Origin: Acidobacteria bacterium 28-1
Lineage (GTDB): Bacteria; Acidobacteriota; Blastocatellia; Pyrinomonadales; Pyrinomonadaceae
NCBI GenBank assembly: GCA_002050365.1
Contig: MWYZ01000077.1
Coordinates: 1-56,857, forward strand
Reading direction: 5' to 3'
Length of the DNA: 56,857 nt
Below the pieces are notes generated by a model. It worked only from the letters and a program-made list of their open reading frames with translations. It searched no databases and was not told where the DNA came from. Below are positions 16,832 to 25,483 of this stretch, one piece after another. The translations under genes and the position numbers were made by a program. Every line of letters starts with the position of its first letter. Position 1 is the stretch's first letter.

Positions 16832-18423
16832 GCTCCGTCGCCGCGCAAAATTGCCGGAAGCGTCAGCAAAATTATTTTCAAATCAAGCCACAGAGACCAA
16901 TTTTCAATGTAATATAAATCAATCTGCACCATCTCTTCAAACGTCAAACGGTTTCTGCCCGAAACTTGCCAAAGCCCTGTGATTCCCGGCTTCATATCGA
17001 GCCGTTTGCGATGTTTGAGGTCATAATCTTTAACTTCATAGGGAATCGGCGGACGCGCTCCGACGATGCTCATATCGCCAATCAAAACATTCAAAAACTG
17101 CGGCAATTCGTCGAGACTCGTGCGCCGCAGAAAACGTCCGAAGTGCGTAACTCGCGGGTCGTTTTTTACTTTTCCAAACACGGGTTTTTCTTCGTCGCCG
17201 GCGTTGGCTTCCCGTGAGCCTTCGATGTTTTTGCGATACGCTTCACGATGCAATTCTTCATCGGCATCAGTTTTCATCGTGCGAAATTTGTAGCAAAGAA
17301 ATTTGCGTCCGTCCATCCCGACGCGCTCTTGTTTGAATAAAACAGAACCGCGCGAATCGAGTTTGATGAGGATTGAAATTACAATCCAAACGGGCGAAAG
17401 CAAAACGAGCAGAATGGCGGAAATTAAAATATCAAAAGCACGTTTGGTAAATCTTTCCGCATCCGACAGTGGCTCGCGGAAAAGTCTGACCATCGGCAAA
17501 ACGCCGATTTGCTCGACGCTAGTTTTTTGCGGCAGAAAATTAAACATTGACGGCGCGAGCCGAAACTCTACTTTCTGCTCGCGCCCAATCTGAATCATCG
17601 CTTCAAAAAGTTTCTCGCTCGGCACGCGGCTGTCGGTGATGATAACTTCTTGAATCGCAAGTTCACGAATAACATCCGGCAAATCGTCGAGCGTTCCAAC
17701 AATCGGAACGGTTGGATTTTGGATTTTGGATTTTGGATTTTGGATTTCTAGAATTTCTGCTGTCTTTTCTTGTAATTCGTAATTCGTAATTCGTAATTCG
17801 CTTTCAATTACGCCGACCACGCGATAACCCAAATCCGTCCGTTCCTGCAATTCCCGAATCGTCTGCTCGGCTTCCGCATTTGTGCCGACGATTAAAGTTG
17901 GAATTAGATTAATATCTTTCGCCCGCACGAGCGTTTGCAAACGGCGCAAGCCCAAATGAAAAGCCGAAAAAATAACAAGGGAAATTATAAAATCCAACGC
18001 GAAAACGCCGCGTGAATATGAAAAATCTCGAAACGCAAAACCGCCGCGAAAAAGAAATGTAAAAGCGATAATCAAAAGCGAACCGACAGAGACCGCTTTA
18101 AAGATTTTGATGAATTCATTGATGTAAGAAAAAGCACCGTGAAGACGATAAACTCGTTGGAAAACGAGCATTGCAAGGCGAATTGGCACGACAAAAAGCA
18201 GAACGCCCGCATACGGCTCAAATTCTTTTGACCAAGCCCACGCCGTTTGCGAAAAAATCGCATCGCCTTCGCGCCAGATGAAAGCTAAAGTGAAAGACGC
18301 AATCGCCAAGCCCGCATCAGCTAGAAAAATCAATGCTTTGACAAGCGGCATCACGTATCGCGGAACGCGATTCTCCGTTTTGACAAATTCGATTTTCGGT
18401 TTGACGGCGGTTTCGGCTTTCAT
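16825..18423 (-). CDS. Polyprenyl-phosphate sugar-1-phosphate transferase (WbaP/CpsE-like)
   Basis: A 532-residue membrane protein that would start exopolysaccharide repeat units by moving a sugar phosphate onto undecaprenyl phosphate. It has four N-terminal helices, a CoA-binding-like cytoplasmic domain (LIPTLIVGTNAEAEQTIREL…PIVGTLDDLPDVI), a fifth membrane segment (ISAILLVLLSPVWIVISILI) and the catalytic domain (LFKQERVGMDGRKFLCYKFRTM, RTSLDELPQFLNVLIGDMS, KPGITGLWQVSGR). About 30 extra residues, encoded by two heptamer repeats (RITNYEL and QNPKSKI words), lie in the loop before PIVGTL. It is divergent from a GT4 gene, a likely partner. Confidence 0.93.
   Translation of the reverse strand: MKAETAVKPKIEFVKTENRVPRYVMPLVKALIFLADAGLAIASFTLAFIWREGDAIFSQTAWAWSKEFEPYAGVLLFVVPIRLAMLVFQRVYRLHGAFSYINEFIKIFKAVSVGSLLIIAFTFLFRGGFAFRDFSYSRGVFALDFIISLVIFSAFHLGLRRLQTLVRAKDINLIPTLIVGTNAEAEQTIRELQERTDLGYRVVGVIESELRITNYELQEKTAEILEIQNPKSKIQNPTVPIVGTLDDLPDVIRELAIQEVIITDSRVPSEKLFEAMIQIGREQKVEFRLAPSMFNFLPQKTSVEQIGVLPMVRLFREPLSDAERFTKRAFDILISAILLVLLSPVWIVISILIKLDSRGSVLFKQERVGMDGRKFLCYKFRTMKTDADEELHREAYRKNIEGSREANAGDEEKPVFGKVKNDPRVTHFGRFLRRTSLDELPQFLNVLIGDMSIVGARPPIPYEVKDYDLKHRKRLDMKPGITGLWQVSGRNRLTFEEMVQIDLYYIENWSLWLDLKIILLTLPAILRGDGAR
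17714..17800. repeat. Two in-frame heptamer repeats inside the sugar transferase gene
   Basis: GGATTTT occurs 4.9 times (17714-17747) and AATTCGT 3.9 times (17774-17800). On the minus strand they are translated in frame as QNPKSKI- and RITNYEL-type peptides. Three 7-base units equal 7 codons, so the peptide period is also 7. They sit in a variable linker of the protein. Confidence 0.92.
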
Positions 18424-18532
18424 TCGTTTGTTAATATAATCTAACTCAAATCGCTCGCTACTGAAAACTTCTCGGCTGACAATTCTTCCGCACTAAGTTA
18501 TTCTTATCGTTCGCTTTTCAATTGGAAAATGA

Positions 18533-19609
18533 ATGAGAATTTTAATAACCGCGCCGAGTCTCGACGAAAACAAAAATGTCAGCGGAATTTCCACGCTTGT
18601 TCGGGAAATTATCGAACACAGCAACGCGGAATTTTATCATTTCCAAGCCGGCAGACAAGACGACGACAAGATTGACATCCGTTGGATTCTACAGCAAATC
18701 CTTTTAACGCCGCGTTTTCTTTGGACGATTTACCGCGAAAAGATTGACCTCGTTCACATCAATACGGCTCTTGTGCCGCTTTCAATCGTGCGCGATGCCG
18801 CGCTGACTTTTACGGCGCGACTGGCAAATCGCCCTGTTTTACTGCATCCAAACGGCGGGCGTTTTTTGATGGAAGATTTTACGAGCCGACCGCTCGCTTG
18901 GACGACTGAAAAAATGTTTCGCTCCGCCGGCAAAGTTCTTGTTTTGAGCGAACACGAAAAGGCGAGCATCACAAATCGTTGGCAAAATTTGGACGTGCGG
19001 ATTCTGCCGAATGCGATTGCGACCGACGAAGTGCCAAACGTCGAGCGCGATTTAACCGATGAAAAAACGATTATTTTCCTCGGGCGACTTCACGAATCAA
19101 AAGGCTTGCACGAGATAATCGAAGCCTGCCGGATTTTGAAAAACGAAAATTTCAATTTTCAATTTAACTGTTTCGGCGCGGGCGCGTTAAAAGATTTTTT
19201 CATCGCTGAGATGTCGCAAATTCTAGGCGAAAATTTTTATTATGGCGGCGTCATTTCGGGCGCGGAAAAATGGAAACGCCTTGCGGAAAGTGACATTTTT
19301 CTTCTGCCGTCACGTTACGGCGAAGGCTTGCCGTTGGCAATGCTCGAAGCAATGGCGGCGCGATGCGTCGTTGTCGTCGCCGATGTCGCTTCGGTTCGCG
19401 CGGTTATCAAAGATGGCGAAAACGGCTTGATAGTCGAGCCTTACAATACAGCGCAAGTTGTCGAGAAATTAAAATTTTTGCTTTCCGGCGAAGCTGATTT
19501 GGAGATTTTGCGGCGAAACGCGAGAGCGACAATTGAAGAAAATTTTGCGATAACCGATTACGTCAAAGAATTAGAGGAAATTTATGCGGAAATGTCTTCA
19601 CAACGGTAG
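18533..19609 (+). CDS. Glycosyltransferase family 4
   Basis: A 358-residue GT-B glycosyltransferase. The N-terminal domain starts MRILITAPSLDENKNVSGIST. The C-terminal donor domain shows IIFLGRLHESKGLHEIIEAC and the nucleotide-sugar E-x7-E motif region (PSRYGEGLPLAMLEAMAARC). It probably adds a sugar to a lipid-linked polysaccharide precursor made by the divergent sugar-phosphate transferase. The 109-bp gap between the two starts would hold both promoters. Confidence 0.9.
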   Translation: MRILITAPSLDENKNVSGISTLVREIIEHSNAEFYHFQAGRQDDDKIDIRWILQQILLTPRFLWTIYREKIDLVHINTALVPLSIVRDAALTFTARLANRPVLLHPNGGRFLMEDFTSRPLAWTTEKMFRSAGKVLVLSEHEKASITNRWQNLDVRILPNAIATDEVPNVERDLTDEKTIIFLGRLHESKGLHEIIEACRILKNENFNFQFNCFGAGALKDFFIAEMSQILGENFYYGGVISGAEKWKRLAESDIFLLPSRYGEGLPLAMLEAMAARCVVVVADVASVRAVIKDGENGLIVEPYNTAQVVEKLKFLLSGEADLEILRRNARATIEENFAITDYVKELEEIYAEMSSQR

Positions 19610-19630
19610 AATTGCTAATTTTAAAGATCG

Positions 19631-19975
19631 TCAATTTTTCCCCAAGTTAACTCGCTCGACTTCCGCATTCATTCTGCCGGTCAGCATATAAAAAACCATT
19701 TTGTAATCGGAAATAAGAGACCAGAACGGATATTTAAAAGTTGCAGGTTTATTGTGTTCGACGAAAAAATGCGCGAACCAAGCGAATGCGTAACCGATGA
19801 CGAAACAAAGCGGAAAATAAAACCAATTCCCGCTCCGAACAAACCAGACGAGCAGAACAATTCCGAGCGTCGTGCCGATAAAATGCAGATAGCGCGTCAA
19901 CGGCTGCGCGTGTTCGGCGACGTAAAAATCCCAAAATTCCGCATAAGTTTCAATTCTCCTTGTTTCTTCCGCCAT
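19631..19975 (-). CDS. Mpo1-like (DUF962) membrane protein
   Basis: A 114-residue protein beginning with YAEFWDFYVAEHAQPLTRYLHFIGT, followed by two or three hydrophobic segments with HFFVEHNKPATFKYPFWSL. The conserved His clusters (EHAQP, HFIGT, HFFVEHN) match the DUF962/YGL010w family. The yeast member Mpo1 is an Fe-dependent dioxygenase acting on 2-hydroxy fatty acids. Whether the bacterial protein shares this reaction is not known. It ends only 21 bp from the convergent GT4 gene. Confidence 0.85.
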   Translation of the reverse strand: MAEETRRIETYAEFWDFYVAEHAQPLTRYLHFIGTTLGIVLLVWFVRSGNWFYFPLCFVIGYAFAWFAHFFVEHNKPATFKYPFWSLISDYKMVFYMLTGRMNAEVERVNLGKN

Positions 19976-20154
19976 ATATTTTTATCTTAAAGCCTCCGTC
20001 AGCCCATATTTCCCAACGCCGTTGCTAAAAAGATTACTGCTTTCATCATCTTAACTTATGAAAACAAATATTAATAATTTTTGCCGAAAACCGAGTTTAG
20101 TAATTTTTATCTTACTTAACTTTAAATTGCAAAAATAACTTTTTAAAAAGTAAA

Positions 20155-20190
20155 AAGACTTGCGACTATTAGTCAACAATCGCAAATCTT
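20155..20190 (-). terminator. Terminator of the SDR-SRPBCC-ADH operon
   Basis: On the minus strand AAGATTTGCGA pairs with TCGCAAGTCTT (one G-T pair), followed by TTTTTACTTTTT. It lies about 20 bases past the alcohol dehydrogenase stop. Confidence 0.8.
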
Positions 20191-20211
20191 TTGTCTCATT
20201 CTGAAAATAAA

Positions 20212-21384
20212 TTACGGCTTTAAAACCACTTTGCGCCAATCGTTTTTCAAATTATTGAAACTGTCGTAAGCCGTCGGTGCTTCGCTCAAATCCAAACGGT
20301 GCGAGATAACAAACGACGGGTCAATTTTTCCTTCCTCGACGGCAGCGAGAAGTTTCGGCATATATGCCTGCATATGCGTTTGTCCCATTTTAAAGGTTAA
20401 GCCCTTGTTAAAAGCCGCGCCGATAGGAAACTTATCCATAAATCCGCCATACGCGCCGGGAATCGAAACTGTTCCGCCCTTGCGAACGCAGAAGATTGCT
20501 TGCCGGAGCGCGTGCGGGCGGTCGGTTGCCAAAAATACCGCGGCTTTGACGCGGTCGAGAATTGCATCAGGCGTAGTGCCGTGCGATTCTAGTCCGACTG
20601 CGTCAATACACGAATCAGGTCCGCGTCCGCCCGTTAAATCTTTTAGTTTGTCGTGAACTTCCGTGTCGTCGAAATTTATCGTTTCGACATTTTCGTTGTT
20701 AGCTTTGGCAAAATCGAGACGGTCTTGATAATGGTCAATCAAAATGACTTTCTCTGCGCCGAGCATAAATGCCGATTTAGTGGCAAATTGCCCGACCGGA
20801 CCCGCGCCCCAAATTGCTACCGTGTCGCCTTCCTGAATATTGCAGTTTTCCGCCGCCATAAAGCCGGTCGGAAAAATATCGGAAAGAAACAAAACCTTTT
20901 CGTCTTCAATCGAATCGGGAACTTTTATCGGTCCGACATCGGCAAACGGAACGCGCGCATATTCGGCTTGTCCGCCGGCAAATCCGCCCATCAAATGCGA
21001 AAAACCGAAAAGTCCCGAACCGGCAAAACCATAAGCCGTTTCCTGTCCTTCGGGTTTCGGGTTTGAGTTGTCGCAGACCGAATACATTTCGTGCTGGCAG
21101 AAAAAACAATTTCCGCACGCAATCGTAAACGGCACGACCACTTTATCGCCCTGCTTTAAATTAGAAACTCCTTTACCGGTTTCAACAACTTCGCCCATAA
21201 ATTCGTGTCCGAGAATATCGCCCTGCATCATTGACGGAATATAACCGTTGTAAAGATGCAAATCCGAGCCGCAAATTGCCGTTCTCGTTATTTTGATAAT
21301 TGCGTCGCGCTCGTTTAAAATTTTCGGGTCAGGCACATTCAACACCCGCACATCCTCTTTTCCCATCCAACATACTGCTTTCAT
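20212..21384 (-). CDS. Zinc-dependent alcohol/formaldehyde dehydrogenase-like protein
   Basis: A 390-residue medium-chain dehydrogenase. The catalytic zinc site includes [11 protein letters not shown] and GHEFMGEV. The structural zinc cysteines lie in [15 protein letters not shown]. The NAD-binding loop is [12 protein letters not shown]. Overall it resembles glutathione-independent formaldehyde dehydrogenases. It is last in an apparent operon after an SDR reductase and an SRPBCC protein; heptamer repeats separate it from the latter. Its true substrate is unknown. Confidence 0.9.
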   Translation of the reverse strand: MKAVCWMGKEDVRVLNVPDPKILNERDAIIKITRTAICGSDLHLYNGYIPSMMQGDILGHEFMGEVVETGKGVSNLKQGDKVVVPFTIACGNCFFCQHEMYSVCDNSNPKPEGQETAYGFAGSGLFGFSHLMGGFAGGQAEYARVPFADVGPIKVPDSIEDEKVLFLSDIFPTGFMAAENCNIQEGDTVAIWGAGPVGQFATKSAFMLGAEKVILIDHYQDRLDFAKANNENVETINFDDTEVHDKLKDLTGGRGPDSCIDAVGLESHGTTPDAILDRVKAAVFLATDRPHALRQAIFCVRKGGTVSIPGAYGGFMDKFPIGAAFNKGLTFKMGQTHMQAYMPKLLAAVEEGKIDPSFVISHRLDLSEAPTAYDSFNNLKNDWRKVVLKP

Positions 21385-21422
21385 TTTATAGTTCTCCCTT
21401 GTTTATTAAAAAGATTTTAGAG

Positions 21423-21481
21423 GCTAGATGTCAGATGTTAGTTTTTGTGTTTTACTAACTTCTAACCTCTGACATCTGTTT
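21423..21481. repeat. Heptameric repeat with inverted arms (GTCAGAT/TCTGACA)
   Basis: Left units GCTAGAT-GTCAGAT-GTTAGTT (21423-21443) and right units ACTAACT-TCTAACC-TCTGACA-TCTGTTT (21454-21481) have a 7-base period and are mutually complementary with mismatches. The TAA stop of the SRPBCC gene (21480-21482) overlaps the last unit. Confidence 0.8.
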
Positions 21482-22274
21482 ATGCTGCTGCCTTTTTCGC
21501 TTGCGGCTCGCGTCCTGAAGATTGACCTTCGACACTAATAACCTCGCCGGATTCCATTAAACTTTTGAAACGATATAAATCACCATAAACTTGCTGGCTC
21601 GGTTCTTCGCCGAAAAGTTTGGCGAACATTGCGCCGAGTGCGCCGCCCGGTGCTTCATAGGTCAAAGTAACTTTTACTTCCGTGCCGCGGTTGGTAGTCG
21701 GCTTAAATTCGACTACGCCTGAATTCGGAATATCCGCGCCTTCGAGCGATTTCCAACCAATGCGCTCGTTTTCCTGTTCGCTGGTAATTTCCGCGTCCCA
21801 TTCGACCGTCGTTCCCATCGGTGCTTTTGCAACCCAATGCGATTTATTTCCGTCCGTCGTTTTCACGGATTCGAGATGCGCCATAAATTTCGGCAAATTT
21901 TCAAAATTGCGCCAGAACGCATAAAGTTCCGCCTGCGATTTATTAATTGTCAGGCTTTTCTTGACATGGACTTTCCCCGAAAGCAAGCCGTTTTGATAAG
22001 TTGCCGATTTTTTATTTGCCAACCTTTTATTTGTCGGCGCTTCGCCTTTATCAATATCCATCGCGTCATAAACTTGGCAATGTCCGGTTGCACCGCGTAA
22101 AGCAAGCCCGCCGCCGACGATTGACAGCAAAATTCCAAATGTATCACCGCGCTTAATACCATAAGCGAGCAGTGCGCCGCCCGCCGTTGCCGAAACCACT
22201 CTCTCGGTTGGACTGACGTTGGTGTTCATATTCGTCAGAATGTCCGTTATTGATTTTTCTTGATTTTGTTTCAT
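21480..22274 (-). CDS. SRPBCC-family protein with N-terminal DUF2892-like membrane part
   Basis: A 264-residue protein in two parts. Residues about 15-70 form a DUF2892/YgaP-like segment (NVSPTERVVSATAGGALLAYG, CQVYDAM). Residues about 105-250 form a START-like SRPBCC ligand-binding fold (VKKSLTINKSQAELYAFWRN, NLPKFMAHLESV, EWDAEITSEQENERIGWKS). The fold binds hydrophobic ligands; the ligand is unknown. Gene order SDR-SRPBCC-ADH suggests a shared small-molecule or lipid oxidation/reduction task. Confidence 0.87.
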   Translation of the reverse strand: MKQNQEKSITDILTNMNTNVSPTERVVSATAGGALLAYGIKRGDTFGILLSIVGGGLALRGATGHCQVYDAMDIDKGEAPTNKRLANKKSATYQNGLLSGKVHVKKSLTINKSQAELYAFWRNFENLPKFMAHLESVKTTDGNKSHWVAKAPMGTTVEWDAEITSEQENERIGWKSLEGADIPNSGVVEFKPTTNRGTEVKVTLTYEAPGGALGAMFAKLFGEEPSQQVYGDLYRFKSLMESGEVISVEGQSSGREPQAKKAAA

Positions 22275-22309
22275 AAGATTATCTCCTTCCCTTGTTTATT
22301 TTATATTAT

Positions 22310-23359
22310 TTAAATTAATTGCTCACCGGTTTCGAGTTCGTTATTTTGATAAGATTCTTTGTCGGCGAGAGCCGTTAAAAATGAAGGCGAAATGAAGGAT
22401 GTGCTGTCTTTGCCGAGCGCGTGTTCTTCGCCGATGCCGCCCGCCGCCGGCAAAATCCGATTAACCATTTCAGAAATCTCTGCCGTCAGTTCCGGCAATA
22501 GCGCATTAGCTTTCGCGGCAAGTTTGGCTTGAACCGATATAATCAATTCCGCATCGCCGCGCCCTGTCGCTTCAACGATTTGATCTGCTGCATTTTCCGC
22601 GCTGATTGACGAAACAGGCAAAGCATTTCCGATGCTAAACCACGCAAACTCTTTTTCATTCTGACCTTTAAAAACCGCGTTGACGTGACTGCCTGTTCTC
22701 ATTAAACCCGGACAAACCGTCGTTATAAAAATATTGTCTTTGGCAAGTTCGACGCGCATCGCACCTGATAAACCGACAAGCGCAAATTTGCTCGCACAAT
22801 ACGGCGCAAGATGCGGTACGGCAATTTTTCCGCCGATAGAAGAAACATTGACGATTCTACCTTCGCCGCGCTTTTTCATTTCCGGCAAAACCGCCTGCAT
22901 GGTATAAAACGCCCCCCAAAAATGAATCGCCATCGCGTCTTCAAAATCTCTCTGCGTTTGCACTTCAAGCGGTCCAACCTGAATAACGCCGGCATTGTTA
23001 ACTAAAACGTCAATCTGTCCGTAATGGTTACAAACCGCCTCGACCATCTGCTCCACTTCGGATTGATTTCGGACATCGCAGACAAATTCAAAAACTTCTG
23101 CACCTCTATTCTCTAAATCTTCTTTTGCACGCTTTAATTCTTCGCTGTTTCTGGCACAAATTGCGATTCTCGCGCCTTCATCGGCAAGCCTTCGCGCCAA
23201 AACTAAACCAAGCCCGCGCGAACCGCCGGTTATCAAAACAACCTTATTCTGAAAGTCGTATTCTAAACGCTGTTTCCTTAAAATCGTGTAAGCCGCAACT
23301 ACTCCTATACTCAACGCTGTCGCCAACCACCAACCGTTTTTTGTTTTATTCTCCGGCAC
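22310..23359 (-). CDS. Membrane-anchored short-chain dehydrogenase/reductase
   Basis: A 349-residue protein with an N-terminal membrane helix (about 9-27), followed by a classical SDR Rossmann domain. It has the nucleotide loop GGSRGLG, NNAG, the catalytic Ser in NVSSIGG and the YCASK Tyr/Lys pair. The C-terminal extension (about 265-349) is less conserved and rich in Ala/Glu. It is first of the three-gene minus-strand group (SDR, SRPBCC, ADH), divergent from the methionine sulfoxide reductase gene. Confidence 0.9.
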   Translation of the reverse strand: MPENKTKNGWWLATALSIGVVAAYTILRKQRLEYDFQNKVVLITGGSRGLGLVLARRLADEGARIAICARNSEELKRAKEDLENRGAEVFEFVCDVRNQSEVEQMVEAVCNHYGQIDVLVNNAGVIQVGPLEVQTQRDFEDAMAIHFWGAFYTMQAVLPEMKKRGEGRIVNVSSIGGKIAVPHLAPYCASKFALVGLSGAMRVELAKDNIFITTVCPGLMRTGSHVNAVFKGQNEKEFAWFSIGNALPVSSISAENAADQIVEATGRGDAELIISVQAKLAAKANALLPELTAEISEMVNRILPAAGGIGEEHALGKDSTSFISPSFLTALADKESYQNNELETGEQLI

Positions 23360-23483
23360 CCTGAACCCCTTAATTTTTCTTTGGCTGTTGCAAACATAAT
23401 GCCACTTAAAATAAAGAAATTATGTTAGTAATCAAACAAAGCTATTTTTTGCAGCGAAATTTTGACGTGCTAAAATTTAATTT

Positions 23484-23969
23484 ATGGCAGAGAATTTGTT
23501 TATTTCGCAAACGTCAGACAGAAAAAAGATTTATGACGAAATTGCACCGCAGATTGTCGCCCTCGTCGAAGGCGAACCTGATTTAGTTGCAAATCTGGCA
23601 AACATTACGGCGGCACTCAAGGAAGCACTCGGATTTTTTTGGGTCGGGTTTTATATCGTCAAAGAAAATCAACTTGTGTTAAGCGCGTTTCAAGGTTCGA
23701 TTGCCTGCACGCGGATTGATTTTGATAAAGGCGTTTGCGGACATTGCTACACGACGCGCCAAATGGTAGTCGTGCCGAATGTCGAAGAATTTCCCGGACA
23801 TATCGCTTGCAGTTCGCTTTCAAAGTCGGAAATTGTTTTGCCGATTTTTGATAAAAACGGCGAGGTTGCAATAGTTCTAGATGTGGACAGCGACAAACTG
23901 AACGATTTCAGCGAGACTGACGCGGAGGGCTTGCAGATGATTGTGAAAATTGTTGAAAAGCTAATTTAA
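23484..23969 (+). CDS. Free methionine-(R)-sulfoxide reductase (GAF-domain fRMsr)
   Basis: A 161-residue GAF-fold enzyme that reduces free Met-R-sulfoxide. Three cysteines, Cys75 (GSIACTR), Cys85 (GVCGHC) and Cys109 (GHIACSS), have the same 10- and 24-residue spacing as Cys84/Cys94/Cys118 of the E. coli enzyme. The DVDSDKLNDFSETD end is typical. The role is repair of oxidised methionine. It lies 91 bp before murA on the same strand and could share its transcript. Confidence 0.92.
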   Translation: MAENLFISQTSDRKKIYDEIAPQIVALVEGEPDLVANLANITAALKEALGFFWVGFYIVKENQLVLSAFQGSIACTRIDFDKGVCGHCYTTRQMVVVPNVEEFPGHIACSSLSKSEIVLPIFDKNGEVAIVLDVDSDKLNDFSETDAEGLQMIVKIVEKLI

Positions 23970-24060
23970 TTCTTGTCCTTGACGTGATAAGATTCGCTTT
24001 TCATTTCTATAAGGAAACCTTGTCGTTCGGTTCAAGTGAAACGAAAGTTAATTAATTTGA

Positions 24061-25356
24061 ATGGACAAATTCTTAATTCGCGGCGGAAAACCGCTCAAAG
24101 GAACAGTCAAAATCAGCGGTGCGAAAAATTCGGCTCTGCCGTGTTTGGCGGCGACACTTTTAACCGCCGAAACCGTAACTCTGCACAATGTTCCGTATGT
24201 CAAAGATTTGATAACGCAACGCCGTCTTCTGGAAGATTTGGGCGCGACGGTTCTGACACCCGAACTTCACACGCACAAAGTCCGCGCCGCGAACATCGAA
24301 ATTTACGAAGCACCGTATGATCTCGTTAAAACAATGCGGGCGAGCGTTCTCGCTTTGGGTCCGCTGCTTGCGCGGTTCGGACAAGCGAAAGTTTCATTGC
24401 CGGGCGGCTGCGCTATCGGAACTCGTCCGATTGACCTTCATTTAAAAGCCTTTGAGCAACTCGGCGCGACAGTTTCCCTCGAAGCCGGTAATGTCATCGC
24501 GCGTGCGCCAAACGGTCGGCTCGTCGGCGCAGACACTTTTTTTGAAAAGGTCAGCGTTACAGGAACGGAAAACGTGATGATGGCGGCGAGTTTGGCGCGG
24601 GGAAAAACGACGATTCACAACGCGGCGCGTGAACCGGAGATTGAGGATTTAGCTGAACTCTTAAATAAAATGGGAGCGAATATTAAGGGCGCGGGAACAG
24701 AAACAATCACTATCGAAGGTATAGAAGATTTAGGCGAAGCTGACCACACGATTATTCCCGACCGCATCGAAACGGGAACTTTCATTGTCGCGGCGGCAAT
24801 CACGAACGGCGAACTTGAAATTAAAAATTGTCACCCAAAACATCTCGCGGCGGTTATCGAGAAACTCCGCGAAACCGGCGTTGAAATTGAAGTCGCCGAC
24901 GAAACCCTCACGGTAAAATGTGGCGGAAAAAAATTGCGGTCAAAAAACGTAACAACCGAGCCGCATCCGCTATTTCCGACCGATATGCAGGCGCAATATA
25001 TGGCTTTGATGACGCAGGCGGAAGGCACATCAACCATCGTCGAAACGATTTTTGAAAATCGCTTTATGCACGCCTCAGAACTCGTCCGAATGGGCGCGGA
25101 TATTCAAATTTCGGGAAACACGGCGACCATCAATGGAAAAACCAAACTAATGGGCGCACCAATTTTGGCTTCAGATCTGCGTGCGTCGGCTTCGCTGGTT
25201 TTGGCGGGACTCGCGGCGGAAGGCGAAACGCTGATTGACCGCGTTTATCATATTGACAGAGGCTACGAAACCATCGTTAGGAAACTTTGCGGCATCGGCG
25301 CTGATATTGAACGAATTACCGAAAACTTGACGATGAGTGCGGAGGAAATCAAGTAA
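24061..25356 (+). CDS. murA: UDP-N-acetylglucosamine 1-carboxyvinyltransferase
   Basis: A 431-residue enzyme for the first committed step of peptidoglycan synthesis: transfer of enolpyruvate from PEP to UDP-GlcNAc. The catalytic Cys117 lies in PGGCAIGTRPID, so the fosfomycin-sensitive Cys form is present. Lys22 (GAKNSALP) and DMQAQYMAL, then the end motif DRGYETIVRKL, are typical. The length is normal. The stop TAA lies inside a heptamer repeat that begins two codons earlier. Confidence 0.97.
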   Translation: MDKFLIRGGKPLKGTVKISGAKNSALPCLAATLLTAETVTLHNVPYVKDLITQRRLLEDLGATVLTPELHTHKVRAANIEIYEAPYDLVKTMRASVLALGPLLARFGQAKVSLPGGCAIGTRPIDLHLKAFEQLGATVSLEAGNVIARAPNGRLVGADTFFEKVSVTGTENVMMAASLARGKTTIHNAAREPEIEDLAELLNKMGANIKGAGTETITIEGIEDLGEADHTIIPDRIETGTFIVAAAITNGELEIKNCHPKHLAAVIEKLRETGVEIEVADETLTVKCGGKKLRSKNVTTEPHPLFPTDMQAQYMALMTQAEGTSTIVETIFENRFMHASELVRMGADIQISGNTATINGKTKLMGAPILASDLRASASLVLAGLAAEGETLIDRVYHIDRGYETIVRKLCGIGADIERITENLTMSAEEIK

Positions 25357-25481
25357 AAAGTAAAAAGGTAAAAGGCAAAAGTAAAAAACGGTAAATAGTG
25401 AGCTGCATAGAGCCGTTAAGCGGAACGATTATCTCTACTAATAATCATCTTTCTTCACTTTTGCCTTTTACCTTTTTACTT
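25351..25481. repeat. Heptameric repeat palindrome with 25-bp perfect arms
   Basis: Units AAGTAAA-AAGTAAA-AAGGTAA-AAGGCAA-AAGTAAA begin at 25351. Bases 25358-25382 are mirrored exactly by 25457-25481 across a 74-bp loop. The murA stop codon (25354-25356) is the TAA of the first unit. Confidence 0.92.
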
Positions 25482-25483
25482 GA

